Assembly (NCBI GenBank): GCA_012728155.1
Contig: JAAYFR010000040.1
Coordinates: 1 to 26,570 of the forward strand
DNA: 26,570 nucleotides
Direction of reading: 5' to 3'
Origin: Bacteroidales bacterium
Lineage (GTDB): Bacteria > Bacteroidota > Bacteroidia > Bacteroidales > Dysgonomonadaceae
The notes under the pieces are model-generated. The model was not told where the DNA came from. It saw only the letters and a program-made list of their open reading frames with translations, and made no database searches. Numbering within the stretch: position 1 is the first letter of the stretch; every line of letters starts with the position of its first letter. The translations under genes and the position numbers were made by a program. This document shows, in pieces, positions 14,882-24,170 of the stretch.

Positions 14882-16744
14882 ATGAAAAAATATCTCTTCT
14901 CTTTTTTGGCAGTATGTGTGACGCTGTTGCTTGCAGCACAGCCTACAGACCCTTTTAGATTCGCTTTAGTCACCGATATTCATATCAGCGGTGTGGAGAG
15001 TAAAGAGGATTTGCGCCGTACGGTGGAAGATATCAATTCACTTTCGGATATCGCTTTCGTGATTGTTTCGGGTGATGTGACAGAGTTTGGGTCGTATGAA
15101 GAACTTCACATGGCGAAGCTGTTGTTGGATGAGTTGCAAGTTCCCTACTATACGATTCCGGGGAATCACGATTCTAACTGGTCGGAAAGTGGTACCAATG
15201 ATTTTCTTCGAATATTCGGGAATGAGACATTTGGCTTTGAGTATCACGGCTATAAGTTTATAGGATTGGCATCAGGTCCCAATATGCGTATGGGACCGGG
15301 ACAGATTCCGCGGGAGAACCTCACCTGGTTTTTTGAGGAGTTAAGACATACCGATAGAAATACACCCATTATTTACGTCAATCATTATCCGATGGATAGT
15401 GGGCTGAACAACTGGTTTGAAGTGATGGACGCATTAAAGCCCTATAATGTGCAATTGATGTTGTGCGGACATGGGCATTCCAATCAACCAATGAATTTTG
15501 AAGGAGTGAATGCTGCCATGTGTCGTTCCAATCTGAGGGCTAAAGATGAATATGGTGGTTATACCCTCATTACTGTCGATGCAGAATTGATTACTCTTCA
15601 GGAGCGTAAAGCGTCAGGTGAAACTCTTTCTCCCTGGCTTAGTTACCCTTCCGGGCAGCCTCCACAATGGATTGCCCACCCTCCCCGTCCCGATTATTCA
15701 TTTAACCGCAATCATCCTTATGTCACAGAGGTGTGGAGTAAGCAAGAGCAGAGCGATATGGGCAGCGGGATGGCCTTGCATGACAATTTATTGATATATA
15801 CTAATACTGCCGGAGAGATCAAAGCGGTGAATACGAAAAAGGGCAAGACCCTCTGGACTTATAAGAGCGGTGGAAAGATCTATTCCACGCCGGTAGTCTA
15901 TAAGAAACGAGTCTGGGCTGCCTCCTCCGATTCCTATCTGTATGGTTTGGATTTGCGTAATGGAAAAAAACGACTCCAACTGAAGAGTGATAAAGCGGTA
16001 GTATCTTCTCCCGCCTGTTGGGATAATAAAGTGATAATCGCCGGTGGAGATGGCCACTGTCGGGCATGGGATATCTCGTCCGGAAAGCTTGTCTGGCAAT
16101 TCGACAGTGTGAAGAATTTTGTGGTGACCCGCCCCCTTGTGAAGGATGGGACGATCTATTTCGGGAGTTGGGGCAATCAGTTCTATGCCCTCGACATAGA
16201 AACCGGAAACCCACGGTGGATATGGAGAAACGGTCATACCAACCGAATGTTCTCTCCCGCGCAGGTAGTACCCGTCGCCACACATGGGCGGATTTATCTG
16301 GCTTCGCCCGATCGCTATATGACCGTATTGGATGAGTTGACGGGAGAAGTGATATGGCGGCATAATGATCCGGACAATAGGGTTCGCGAATCAATCGGTC
16401 TATCGGAAGAGGGGTGTACCGTTTATGCCAAGACAATGGATGGAAAGATAGTTGCTGTTGATGCCACTGTTCCCGAAAGAAAAATAAAATGGATCTCGTC
16501 GGGAGAAGATATGGGCTATGAGCTGACCCCAACGCCGGTGGTGGAAAAAGATGGAGTGGTCTATGCACCTACCGACAAAGGATTGATTTATGCTTACCGT
16601 GCGTCGGATGGTGCTTTTCTTTGGAAATACCGTGTTTCGACGGGATTGATTAATATGATTTTGCCTACTGATAAGGGAGAGTTGTATGTCTCTGCCATGG
16701 ATGGGAAGCTGGTGAAGTTGAAGGTGAATCACTCTCTTCAATAG
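14882..16744 (+). CDS. secreted metallophosphoesterase with PQQ-type beta-propeller
   Basis: The ATG at 14882 is preferred over a GTG two codons upstream; the product has 620 residues. A signal peptide (MKKYLFSFLAVCVTLLLAAQ) is followed by a calcineurin-like phosphoesterase domain with all metal-binding blocks: D32 and H34 in DIHISG, D65 in SGDVTE, N95-H96-D97 in PGNHD, the His of NHYPMD, and H197/H199 in GHGHSN. From about residue 280 to the end lie repeated blades of a PQQ-like propeller, each with the pattern G-x-x-x-W (GKTLWTYKSGGKIYSTPVV, GKLVWQFDS, GNPRWIWRN, GEVIWRHND). The protein probably acts in the periplasm or on the surface, dephosphorylating an unknown substrate held or presented by the propeller. 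It ends 6 bp from the convergent helicase gene. Confidence 0.9.
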   Translation: MKKYLFSFLAVCVTLLLAAQPTDPFRFALVTDIHISGVESKEDLRRTVEDINSLSDIAFVIVSGDVTEFGSYEELHMAKLLLDELQVPYYTIPGNHDSNWSESGTNDFLRIFGNETFGFEYHGYKFIGLASGPNMRMGPGQIPRENLTWFFEELRHTDRNTPIIYVNHYPMDSGLNNWFEVMDALKPYNVQLMLCGHGHSNQPMNFEGVNAAMCRSNLRAKDEYGGYTLITVDAELITLQERKASGETLSPWLSYPSGQPPQWIAHPPRPDYSFNRNHPYVTEVWSKQEQSDMGSGMALHDNLLIYTNTAGEIKAVNTKKGKTLWTYKSGGKIYSTPVVYKKRVWAASSDSYLYGLDLRNGKKRLQLKSDKAVVSSPACWDNKVIIAGGDGHCRAWDISSGKLVWQFDSVKNFVVTRPLVKDGTIYFGSWGNQFYALDIETGNPRWIWRNGHTNRMFSPAQVVPVATHGRIYLASPDRYMTVLDELTGEVIWRHNDPDNRVRESIGLSEEGCTVYAKTMDGKIVAVDATVPERKIKWISSGEDMGYELTPTPVVEKDGVVYAPTDKGLIYAYRASDGAFLWKYRVSTGLINMILPTDKGELYVSAMDGKLVKLKVNHSLQ

Positions 16745-16750
16745 TCATAA

Positions 16751-19700
16751 CTAAAGCATCTGTCTGGCGCTATTTTGTGGGATATCCATTACTGGGAGCA
16801 CCTTTCCCTGTTTCACATAAAAAATGAATCCTTGTACGCTGCGGTACCCCATCTCCCGAATGGATTTCATGTATTGTTGTACCTGACGGATATATTTTGT
16901 CTCTTCCAACTCTCCGAACTTATAATCGACTACAATTACTTCGTTGTCACCGATCATAACACGGTCAGGGCGACTAAATCCTGTCGATGGATGTAGCAAC
17001 TGCGTCTCATTCAGTATGGTGTATTTGCCGGAATACCAATCCTTGATATCAGACTGCGATAAGATATCCGTCAATTGGCTGCTCATCAGCTCCCTCTCTT
17101 GCTCTCCGAGTTCGCCAGCGGATATCTTTAGTGCTACCGCCTGAGGAATATCGGTTAACCTCTTCACATTGCTTACAATGTCGTGCATCATCCGGCCGTA
17201 ATCGCGGCTGCCATCATCACTAAAATAACCGATGGAATTGAATCGCAGTTTCAGGCGATTGCCAAATGGAATCGATTGCCATCTTCCTCTCCTGTCGGTA
17301 TCGGTAGTCGTTTTCTCTTTCAATCTCCTTACCGGGGTGGGTTGGCCATACTCAAAAACAGCCTCCTCCTCTCCCTTATCGAAATAATCGTTTAGAGAGA
17401 TAAACTCTCTCGTAGCACTGGAACTTGATCCTTCAGATGATAGGTTTGCCGATTTTGAAGAGGCTGTCTCAGTGAGTGAGTGGCTGGTTATTCCCGGAGT
17501 GGGTAGGGGGGTGTCATCTTTAATACTTCTCCATAGCAGGTCCGCCACGTTGGAGATGGTTTCCGGCTTCCGAGGGATAGGTGAAAATACGATCAGCCGG
17601 TGTTTAGTACGGGTAAATGCCACGTAGAGCAAGTTCAGGTTGTCGATATAGGTGAGCAGTTTCTCTTCGAGGTAGCTATCCCGGAAGATTGTACTTTCAA
17701 GCCCCTTCCCATATCTCAATGGTGCTACGCTCAAAGCGTTGAACGGTTCCGATTCCGGTTTGCACCAGATAATGTCGTTATGGTGTGTGCTGTGATCCAT
17801 TTCCCAGTTTACGAACGGCATGATCACTGCTCCAAATCCCAATCCTTTCGATTTATGGATAGTGATTAACCGGATGGCATCCTGCTCTTCCGGTGAGTAA
17901 AGTGTTTTCCGATAGCCGGTCTCATCCCACCAGTCGAGAAAATCGTTCAGATCTGCTGTGGCGCTCTCCTTGAATGAAAGGACAATATCCATAAAAGCTT
18001 GTACATAAGCATTCTCTTTGCTCTCCAGCATGTTGGATGTGAGCGTGAAAAAGTGCTCTGTCATTTCGTAGAAAGGCATGGATGCCAGCTCGCCAAGGTG
18101 GCTTTTGATCTGATCAGGGAAATTATTGTCCCCCACTTCACGATAGAGTTGTAATGCCTCATCGGGGGTACAGCCTCGTTGAAAACGGTACAATTCGTAA
18201 ATCGCCATCATTCGGCGGGTATCATCTTTCGGGTTTCGGAAATGACGCATCAATGCGATGACGGCTTTCACGCTTTGCGCACTGCGAATAAGGAGTGCCT
18301 CATTGGAGATAATGTCGTAGCGGTAAGGTGATTCCGGATGCTGTTCCCTGTAGGCGAGCAGTGTTTCGGCAACCAGTACCGCCTCATGGTTCCATCGTAC
18401 TACTATGGCGATATCCTTCAATGCAAATCCCTGCTCCTGCAGTGCCTCTATCTCAAGTGGAAGCCGTTCCAATACTTCTGCTTCCCAATCCGTCTCTTTA
18501 TCATCTTTCAGGAAAGTGATCTTCACCTGTCCACCGCTATCCCTTTTCTTGGGAGGTAGTTGCTGATAGAGATCGGCATAGGCATTGGTGATCTGGTTGT
18601 CGCTGTCCTTCGTATTATGAGTGTTTGCCTGTATCGGTTCTCTTCCTTCCGATGAAACAGTAAAATCGTTTTGCAAATCAAGAGCCGCTTTTGCAAAGAA
18701 GGTATTGTTGAATTGCACAATATGGGTATCGCTTCGCCAGTTGGTATCCAACACATGCTCATCTATATTTTCCGCATGAAAATCCTCTTTCACCTGCTTT
18801 TCGAGCAGCCGCCAGTCCGAATTGCGGAAACGGTAGATGCTCTGCTTCACATCACCCACAATCAGGTTGAGATTGCCGGAGGCAAGGCTCTCTGCAATTA
18901 AGGGACGGAAATTTTCCCATTGCATGCGTGAGGTATCCTGGAATTCATCTATCATATAGTGATGAACACGTGTACCTGTCTTCTCATAAATAAAGGGGGA
19001 GTCGGTGTTGGCAATGATATCGTTCAATAGCTCGGTCGTGTCGGAGAGAAAGAGGGTGTTGCTCTCTTGTTGTAGTTGGCGGAGCCTTAGTTTGATGTCG
19101 TTGAGAATACCCATGGTATAGAAGTTGCGGAGCAGCTGCTTCGCTGTCTGGTAGTTCCGGTCGTTATTGGAGAGATCGATAATCTCCTTCACGCAATCAT
19201 TGAGGCCATCGCTGTAAGCCGACCGGATAGCACTCTCTTTTCCCTGGTCGCTGTACCATAGGTCGATATTGTCCGCCAAGGCGATAAGCCGGTTAGATGG
19301 TTTCTCTACAGTACCACTTGCCAGTTTGGAGAATAGCAGAAAACCGGAATTTCTCTTATGTTTGAAGTCATCAACCGACAGACCATGTTGTTGCATGATG
19401 TGGAGAGCCCTTACTCCTACCGATTTGACCTCGTTTTCGTAACTCTTTGAGATACGTACCAGCATCTGTTTGTAGGCTTCAAGTTGCTCCTTATTCTGGA
19501 TGGTGGATTGCTCCTCGTCGGTGAATAATTTATATTTTTCATTGAAGAGTTGCATCGCCAGATCCAATACCTGTTGCTCAATCTTCCAACTTTTCCCCTC
19601 CTCAATATTATATTGCATAAAGCGCAGAAGCCATTCCGAGAGGGTTTTATTTTCCGACTTATCCAATTCGGAAAGCATCAGGTCGATCGCCTCGGTCAGC

Positions 19701-20134
19701 AGGGAGGTCACGTCCAATTCGATATTGTATCCACCCGTCAAACCGGTCTCGCGGGCAAAGGCGCGCATGATCTGCTGGAAAAAACGGTCGATAGTGCTGA
19801 TCGAGAAAGAGGAGTAGTCGTGTAGGATAGTCTCCAATATATTTTTTGCTTTTTCCCGGAGTTCTTCCTCCTGCAGGGAGAAATCTTCCGTCAATGCTGC
19901 CAGATAAGTAGAATCGGTGCCCGAAGCCAGTCGGTGTAGCTCTTCAACGATACGGGATTTCATTTCGTCGGTCGCCTTGTTGGTAAAGGTCACTGCCAGG
20001 ATATGACGGTGATTGTTGGGTGCCGAAAAAAGCAGACGGAGATACTCACCTGTCAGCCGATGTGTCTTTCCCGATCCGGCAGAGGCTTTAATCAGATGTA
20101 GATGTTTGTTGTCAGATGAACCGTGATTTGGCAT
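16751..20134 (-). CDS. AddA/RecB-like UvrD helicase with C-terminal PD-(D/E)XK nuclease
   Basis: The start is ATG at 20132-20134 (1127 residues), 23 bp inside the end of the SUI1 gene; later starts would remove the P-loop. Superfamily 1A motifs appear in order: Walker A ASAGSGKT (17-24), Ia LAVTFTNKATDEMK, II IDEFQDTS (395-402), III IVGDVKQSIYRFR, IV NWRSD, V ITIHKSKGLGFG (His at 760) and VI LLYVAFTRTKHRL. The C-terminal nuclease shows FSRPDRVM and VVDYKFG with D1070 and K1072, the PD-(D/E)XK site, followed by a Q-x-x-x-Y helix. Length and architecture fit AddA, which with AddB processes double-strand breaks for RecA. No AddB-like gene is in the window. It is the last gene of the minus-strand operon with the Na/Pi symporter and SUI1. 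Confidence 0.93.
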   Translation of the reverse strand: MPNHGSSDNKHLHLIKASAGSGKTHRLTGEYLRLLFSAPNNHRHILAVTFTNKATDEMKSRIVEELHRLASGTDSTYLAALTEDFSLQEEELREKAKNILETILHDYSSFSISTIDRFFQQIMRAFARETGLTGGYNIELDVTSLLTEAIDLMLSELDKSENKTLSEWLLRFMQYNIEEGKSWKIEQQVLDLAMQLFNEKYKLFTDEEQSTIQNKEQLEAYKQMLVRISKSYENEVKSVGVRALHIMQQHGLSVDDFKHKRNSGFLLFSKLASGTVEKPSNRLIALADNIDLWYSDQGKESAIRSAYSDGLNDCVKEIIDLSNNDRNYQTAKQLLRNFYTMGILNDIKLRLRQLQQESNTLFLSDTTELLNDIIANTDSPFIYEKTGTRVHHYMIDEFQDTSRMQWENFRPLIAESLASGNLNLIVGDVKQSIYRFRNSDWRLLEKQVKEDFHAENIDEHVLDTNWRSDTHIVQFNNTFFAKAALDLQNDFTVSSEGREPIQANTHNTKDSDNQITNAYADLYQQLPPKKRDSGGQVKITFLKDDKETDWEAEVLERLPLEIEALQEQGFALKDIAIVVRWNHEAVLVAETLLAYREQHPESPYRYDIISNEALLIRSAQSVKAVIALMRHFRNPKDDTRRMMAIYELYRFQRGCTPDEALQLYREVGDNNFPDQIKSHLGELASMPFYEMTEHFFTLTSNMLESKENAYVQAFMDIVLSFKESATADLNDFLDWWDETGYRKTLYSPEEQDAIRLITIHKSKGLGFGAVIMPFVNWEMDHSTHHNDIIWCKPESEPFNALSVAPLRYGKGLESTIFRDSYLEEKLLTYIDNLNLLYVAFTRTKHRLIVFSPIPRKPETISNVADLLWRSIKDDTPLPTPGITSHSLTETASSKSANLSSEGSSSSATREFISLNDYFDKGEEEAVFEYGQPTPVRRLKEKTTTDTDRRGRWQSIPFGNRLKLRFNSIGYFSDDGSRDYGRMMHDIVSNVKRLTDIPQAVALKISAGELGEQERELMSSQLTDILSQSDIKDWYSGKYTILNETQLLHPSTGFSRPDRVMIGDNEVIVVDYKFGELEETKYIRQVQQYMKSIREMGYRSVQGFIFYVKQGKVLPVMDIPQNSARQML

Positions 20135-20450
20135 ATCCTTCCTTTTGTAAGATATCCAATACTTTCTCGCGATGGTCGCCTTGGATGATGATTTCACCCT
20201 CTTTGGCAGAACCACCTACGCCACATTTCGTTTTCAGCAGCCGACCCAGCTCCTGCAGGTGGTCGTCGCTTCCGATAAATCCGGTGATGAGTGTAACAGC
20301 TTTTCCCTTACGGTTTCGTTTGTCGAGGCTGATACGAAGTAACTGTCTCTCTTTGGGACGGGTCTCTTCTCCCTCATTTTCCTCTTGCTGATAATGGTAA
20401 TCGGGATTGGTGGAGTAAACAATATTTAATCTTTTCTTCCAGTCGCTCAT
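20112..20450 (-). CDS. SUI1/YciH-family translation initiation factor-like protein
   Basis: The protein has 112 residues. The N-terminal 35 are polar and acidic (QQEENEGEE). The rest is a SUI1/eIF1 domain: LLRISLDKRNRKGKAVTLITGF with the basic loop that contacts the ribosome, then LGRLLKTKCGVGGSAKEGEIIIQGDH and the helix KVLDILQKEGY, all typical of bacterial YciH. YciH is related to eukaryotic eIF1 and is thought to influence start-codon selection fidelity in E. coli; the role in Bacteroidetes is untested as far as I know. The start lies 13 bp after the Na/Pi symporter stop, and the end overlaps the helicase gene, so the three are one transcription unit. Confidence 0.95.
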   Translation of the reverse strand: MSDWKKRLNIVYSTNPDYHYQQEENEGEETRPKERQLLRISLDKRNRKGKAVTLITGFIGSDDHLQELGRLLKTKCGVGGSAKEGEIIIQGDHREKVLDILQKEGYAKSRFI

Positions 20451-20463
20451 GTCGTATGGGATT

Positions 20464-22281
20464 TTAAATATGTTTTACCTCTAACGATTCAATTACGTTT
20501 ATGATGTAATCCCCCATCCGTTCACATTCTGAGATGATATCCATATAGAAGACGCTGTTTTGATAAGAATAGAGGCCCTGATTCAGATTCTCCACATTTT
20601 CCCGTTTCAACAGATTCCGCTTTTCATTGATACTGTTCTCTATATACTTGCTGTTTACCAATTCTGTTTCTGTAATTCTTTGGCTTTTGAGGAGAGTTTG
20701 CATATTGTCGAATGCTTTATCCAGCAGATCGTACATCTCATTGATATTACGGATGATAACCTCCTCAAAATTAACATCGGCTTCCATTTTCCGCTTCAAG
20801 TGACGGGCAATGTTACAGCTTGAATCTGCAATACTTTCTATCTCTGTCACGCCACGAAGAATATCACGTACACGCTCTTTGCTCTGGTTACTTAACCTTC
20901 CTTCCGCCACTTTAGCCAAATAGGAACCTATCTCTACCTCCATCCGGTCGCAGATCTCTTCATACTTCTCCGTTCGGTTGTATAGTTTCAGGAATTTCTT
21001 GTCGTGATGATCCATATTGGTCGATTTCTTCACGAAACCGAACATCTTTCTCGCCCGTTGCGCATACACTTCCACCTCTTTTTCAGCCTGGAGAATGGAG
21101 AGTTCCGCAGTGGGGGCTACTCCGGTAGAGATATACTTGAGTGCAAACTCTTCATCCTCTTCCTCTCCCTTCTTCGGTTTAATAACTGCAAGGCATATCT
21201 TTTCATAAAAATTCACAAACCACACCATTATGAGTACATTGCAGGTATTGTATAACGTGTGGAATAGAGTTAATCCGTAGGAGGTGGAGGATTGATAACT
21301 TAGATATTGATCTTGCAGTGCTGCCAATTGGGGGGATAATTCCGCCTTGGAAAGCGTGGATATCTGTCTGTATTCTTCAGGGGAGAGCGAGTTGAGAAAT
21401 GATGTCATCCCGTTGGGGTGAAAAGAGGTGACTCCTCCAATGATGTGGTCCACTATCTCTACAAAATAGTTGAATACGAAGGTCAACCATATTAATCCCA
21501 GTGTATTGAAGATGAAGTGGGCAAATGCCGCCCGTTTTGCCGATATATTGGCGGGAATAGCTGCTATATTGGCGGTGAGGGTTGTGCCGAGATTTTCTCC
21601 CATCACCATTGCAGCAGCACTGGGGAAGTCGATCCATCCCTTTGCCGCCATAATCAAGGTGAGGGCGATCGTGGCAGCCGACGACTGCACGATGACAGTC
21701 AATATGGTACCGACAAGCAAAAAGAAGAGCACTGATATGATTCCTCTTCCGCTGAAGTTCTGGAGGAAAGACAATACCTCGGGGTTGTTTTGCAGATCGG
21801 GCATCGATTCTTGCAAGAAGCCGAGTCCCATAAACAGGAAGGCAAATCCTAAAACGAATTCGACCATCGATTTTTGACTGTTCTTGGAGGAGAAGATAAA
21901 TGGAAGTGTCAATCCCATGAGTGGAATCGCCAATGCGCTGATCGACAGTTTGCCGAATCCGAAGAAAGCGATTATCCAGGCGGTAAGTGTTGTTCCTATA
22001 TTCGCCCCCATAATCACGCTGATGGATTGGACCAGGGTTAATAAGCCGGCGTTGACAAAACTAACTACCATCACGGTTGTGGCAGTAGATGATTGGATGA
22101 GTGCGGTGACGACAAGTCCGGTCAATACTCCTGTCAAGCGGTTTTTTGTCATCGCCGACAATATGGTCCGAAGCTTGTTGCCAGCGAGTTTTTGTAGGCT
22201 TTCGCTCATCGTTTTCATACCGTACAAAAACAGAGCCATGCCGCCTAACAGCTTAAAAAAATCGTACAAACTATACTCCAT
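20464..22281 (-). CDS. Na/Pi cotransporter family protein with PhoU-like C-terminal domain
   Basis: The start at 22279-22281 gives 605 residues (MEYSLYDFFKLLGGMALFLYGM); the longer open frame to 22338 runs back through the promoter. Two inverted Na/Pi symporter repeats are marked by the Q-S-S motifs that form the substrate site: Q63-S64-S65 in ALIQSSTATT and Q199-S200-S201 in VIVQSSAATI. Each is followed by a MGANIGTT or MGENLGTT motif. Many hydrophobic segments fill residues 10-390. The cytoplasmic tail (about 420-600) is helical and resembles PhoU, with a conserved second half (ECERMGDYIINVIE). The protein probably moves phosphate with sodium across the inner membrane; whether it imports or exports is uncertain. 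It leads the operon with SUI1 and the helicase. Confidence 0.95.
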   Translation of the reverse strand: MEYSLYDFFKLLGGMALFLYGMKTMSESLQKLAGNKLRTILSAMTKNRLTGVLTGLVVTALIQSSTATTVMVVSFVNAGLLTLVQSISVIMGANIGTTLTAWIIAFFGFGKLSISALAIPLMGLTLPFIFSSKNSQKSMVEFVLGFAFLFMGLGFLQESMPDLQNNPEVLSFLQNFSGRGIISVLFFLLVGTILTVIVQSSAATIALTLIMAAKGWIDFPSAAAMVMGENLGTTLTANIAAIPANISAKRAAFAHFIFNTLGLIWLTFVFNYFVEIVDHIIGGVTSFHPNGMTSFLNSLSPEEYRQISTLSKAELSPQLAALQDQYLSYQSSTSYGLTLFHTLYNTCNVLIMVWFVNFYEKICLAVIKPKKGEEEDEEFALKYISTGVAPTAELSILQAEKEVEVYAQRARKMFGFVKKSTNMDHHDKKFLKLYNRTEKYEEICDRMEVEIGSYLAKVAEGRLSNQSKERVRDILRGVTEIESIADSSCNIARHLKRKMEADVNFEEVIIRNINEMYDLLDKAFDNMQTLLKSQRITETELVNSKYIENSINEKRNLLKRENVENLNQGLYSYQNSVFYMDIISECERMGDYIINVIESLEVKHI

Positions 22282-22308
22282 GTGTGAAAAATAGCGTATA
22301 TTAGCGTG

Positions 22309-22339
22309 CAAATATAGATAAAAAATCGTTGGGTACAAA
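22309..22339 (-). promoter_or_regulatory. promoter of the Na/Pi-SUI1-helicase operon
   Basis: Read on the minus strand, TTTG (22336-22339) is followed after exactly 19 bp by TATATTTG (22309-22316), a full match to the Bacteroidetes sigma-70 consensus. RNA would start near 22302, about 20 bases before the ATG at 22281. The nucleoside kinase gene diverges from the same 85-bp gap, but I see no equally good box for it. Confidence 0.8.
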
Positions 22340-22366
22340 TAAATGTGAAAACTAAAATACTACAAT

Positions 22367-24034
22367 ATGACGGATACTGTACGTGTGCATTGTCTTAATA
22401 CCGATCTTTACAAAGAGGTGAAGATCGGTTCAACATTAGAAGAACTTATTGATGTCTTAGGAGTTACTTCGCCATATCTGATTACGAATGCAAGGGTCAA
22501 TAACAAGACCGAATCGTTGTCTTATCGTTTATATCGGCCAAAAACAATTGAGTTTATGGATTTGAGCCATACTTCGGCTATGCGTACTTATGTGCGGTCG
22601 CTTTGCTTCATCCTTGCCAAGGCGGTGAATGATACCCTGCCCGGAGCCAAGACCTATATTGAGCATGCCGTAGCCAAGGGGTACTATTTTCAGATAGAGG
22701 CAGATGTGCCGGTCGGAGAACCGGAGCTGGATGTCATCCGCAGAAGGATGCAGGAGACCGTCGATGCCAACCTGCCTTTCGTACAGGTCGAAGAGGAGAC
22801 GGAGAAAGTGGTGCAGCTCTTCCGGGAGAGAGGTATGGAAGATAAAGCACGGTTACTCGAAACATCCGATTTTCTCTATTCCCGTTATTCGAAACTGGGA
22901 GAGTATATCAACTATTTTTACGGTAGCCTCACACCATCCACAGGATATATTACGATGTTCGATATCCAGCCTCATAACGGTGGATATCTGTTAAGAGTGC
23001 CTAACCGGGAGAATCCTGTAGAGCTCGAACCCGAGATCCAGCAGGAGAAATTGTTGAATGTATATAGGGAACATCTTAAGTTTTTGAAGATAAGCCGACT
23101 GGACAATGTGGGCGATCTGAATTGTGCCAAAAAGAAAGACCAGATGTCGGAGGTGATTCAGGTGGCTGAGGCCTATCAGGCGAAACAGATTGCCGAGATT
23201 GCCGAGGAGATCACCGCACGGTTCAAAGAGGGAGTGCGTGTTGTGCTGATATCCGGCCCCTCTTCTTCGGGAAAGACCACCTTCCGCAAACGGCTCGAAA
23301 TACAACTGATGGTAAACCTGTTGAAACCGGTGGGCATCTCGTTAGATGATTATTTCGTGAATAGGGATGACACACCGCTGGATGGGAATGGAGGGAAAGA
23401 CTATGAGTCGCTCTACGCCCTCGACTTGCCCCTCTTCGAAAAAGATATACTGGCGTTGATGGCGGATGAGCGGATCGAATTGCCATCCTATAATTTTATG
23501 ACCGGCAGGAGGGAGTTCAAACAGCACTATCTGAAGATGGAGGAGAACAGTATCCTGATCGTTGAGGGGATACATGGGCTGAATCCCGAACTGACGGCCC
23601 ACATCCCGCCGGAAAAGAAATTTATGGTCTATGTCTCCGCATTGACCACCATCTCGCTGGATAATCATAACTGGATTCCCGCTTCCGATAACCGGCTGCT
23701 TCGCCGTATTGTGCGCGATTACCGATACCGGGGCTATTCGGCACAAGATACCATCTCCCGTTGGGACAGTGTTCGACGTGGTGAGGATAAATGGATTTTC
23801 CCCTATCAGGAGAATGCCGATGTGATGTTCAACTCGGCCATGATCTACGAGCTGGCAGCGATCCGTCGACATGCAGAGCCAATCTTGCAGCGTGTTCCCC
23901 GTACCGTACCCGAATATTCCGAAGCATACCGCTTACTCAAATTCTTGGGTTACTTTGATTATATTACCGATAAGGAACTGCCACCCACATCGTTGCTCAG
24001 AGAGTTCCTGGGGGGAAGCAGCTTCCGTTACTAA
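22367..24034 (+). CDS. nucleoside kinase (TGS + tRNA-SAD-like + uridine kinase domains)
   Basis: The protein has 555 residues. It has the three-part architecture annotated as nucleoside kinase in Bacteroidetes. An N-terminal TGS-like region (about 1-65) is followed by a threonyl-tRNA-synthetase-type second additional domain (about 85-230, with HAVAKGYYFQIE). The C-terminal half (about 285-500) is a uridine-kinase/PRK fold with Walker A GPSSSGKTTF (297-306), SLDDYFVNRDDTP, and VEGIHGLNP as Walker B and lid region. It probably phosphorylates uridine/cytidine or a related nucleoside; the reason for the synthetase-like front half is unknown. The upstream 85-bp gap is shared with the divergent symporter. 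mnmE follows on the same strand after a palindromic repeat. Confidence 0.93.
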   Translation: MTDTVRVHCLNTDLYKEVKIGSTLEELIDVLGVTSPYLITNARVNNKTESLSYRLYRPKTIEFMDLSHTSAMRTYVRSLCFILAKAVNDTLPGAKTYIEHAVAKGYYFQIEADVPVGEPELDVIRRRMQETVDANLPFVQVEEETEKVVQLFRERGMEDKARLLETSDFLYSRYSKLGEYINYFYGSLTPSTGYITMFDIQPHNGGYLLRVPNRENPVELEPEIQQEKLLNVYREHLKFLKISRLDNVGDLNCAKKKDQMSEVIQVAEAYQAKQIAEIAEEITARFKEGVRVVLISGPSSSGKTTFRKRLEIQLMVNLLKPVGISLDDYFVNRDDTPLDGNGGKDYESLYALDLPLFEKDILALMADERIELPSYNFMTGRREFKQHYLKMEENSILIVEGIHGLNPELTAHIPPEKKFMVYVSALTTISLDNHNWIPASDNRLLRRIVRDYRYRGYSAQDTISRWDSVRRGEDKWIFPYQENADVMFNSAMIYELAAIRRHAEPILQRVPRTVPEYSEAYRLLKFLGYFDYITDKELPPTSLLREFLGGSSFRY

Positions 24035-24076
24035 TCTCCCAATCGGAGGGTGTGAGGCCCCGCCCTGCGGGATATG

Positions 24077-24105
24077 CCCCTCCCGATGAATCGGGACGGG
24101 TAGTG
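24077..24105 (+). repeat. interspersed palindromic repeat, copy 2
   Basis: The 25 bases 24081-24105 match copy 1 (11291-11315) at 23 positions. Here the palindrome is longer: CCCCTCCCGAT (24077-24087) pairs with ATCGGGACGGG (24090-24100) with one mismatch. It lies 42 bp after the nucleoside kinase stop and upstream of mnmE, in the same position relative to genes as copy 1. Confidence 0.75.
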
Positions 24106-24170
24106 CGAAGATGTTTGATGGATCAAACAACGAACCACGAACAAGAAACAGAATAGAGCTCAATTCATCA

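Noticed and set aside
15788..16568. Two long minus-strand frames opposite the PQQ-propeller gene
   Set aside because: Both are antisense to a protein with regular propeller blades and signal peptide; they show no domain of their own.
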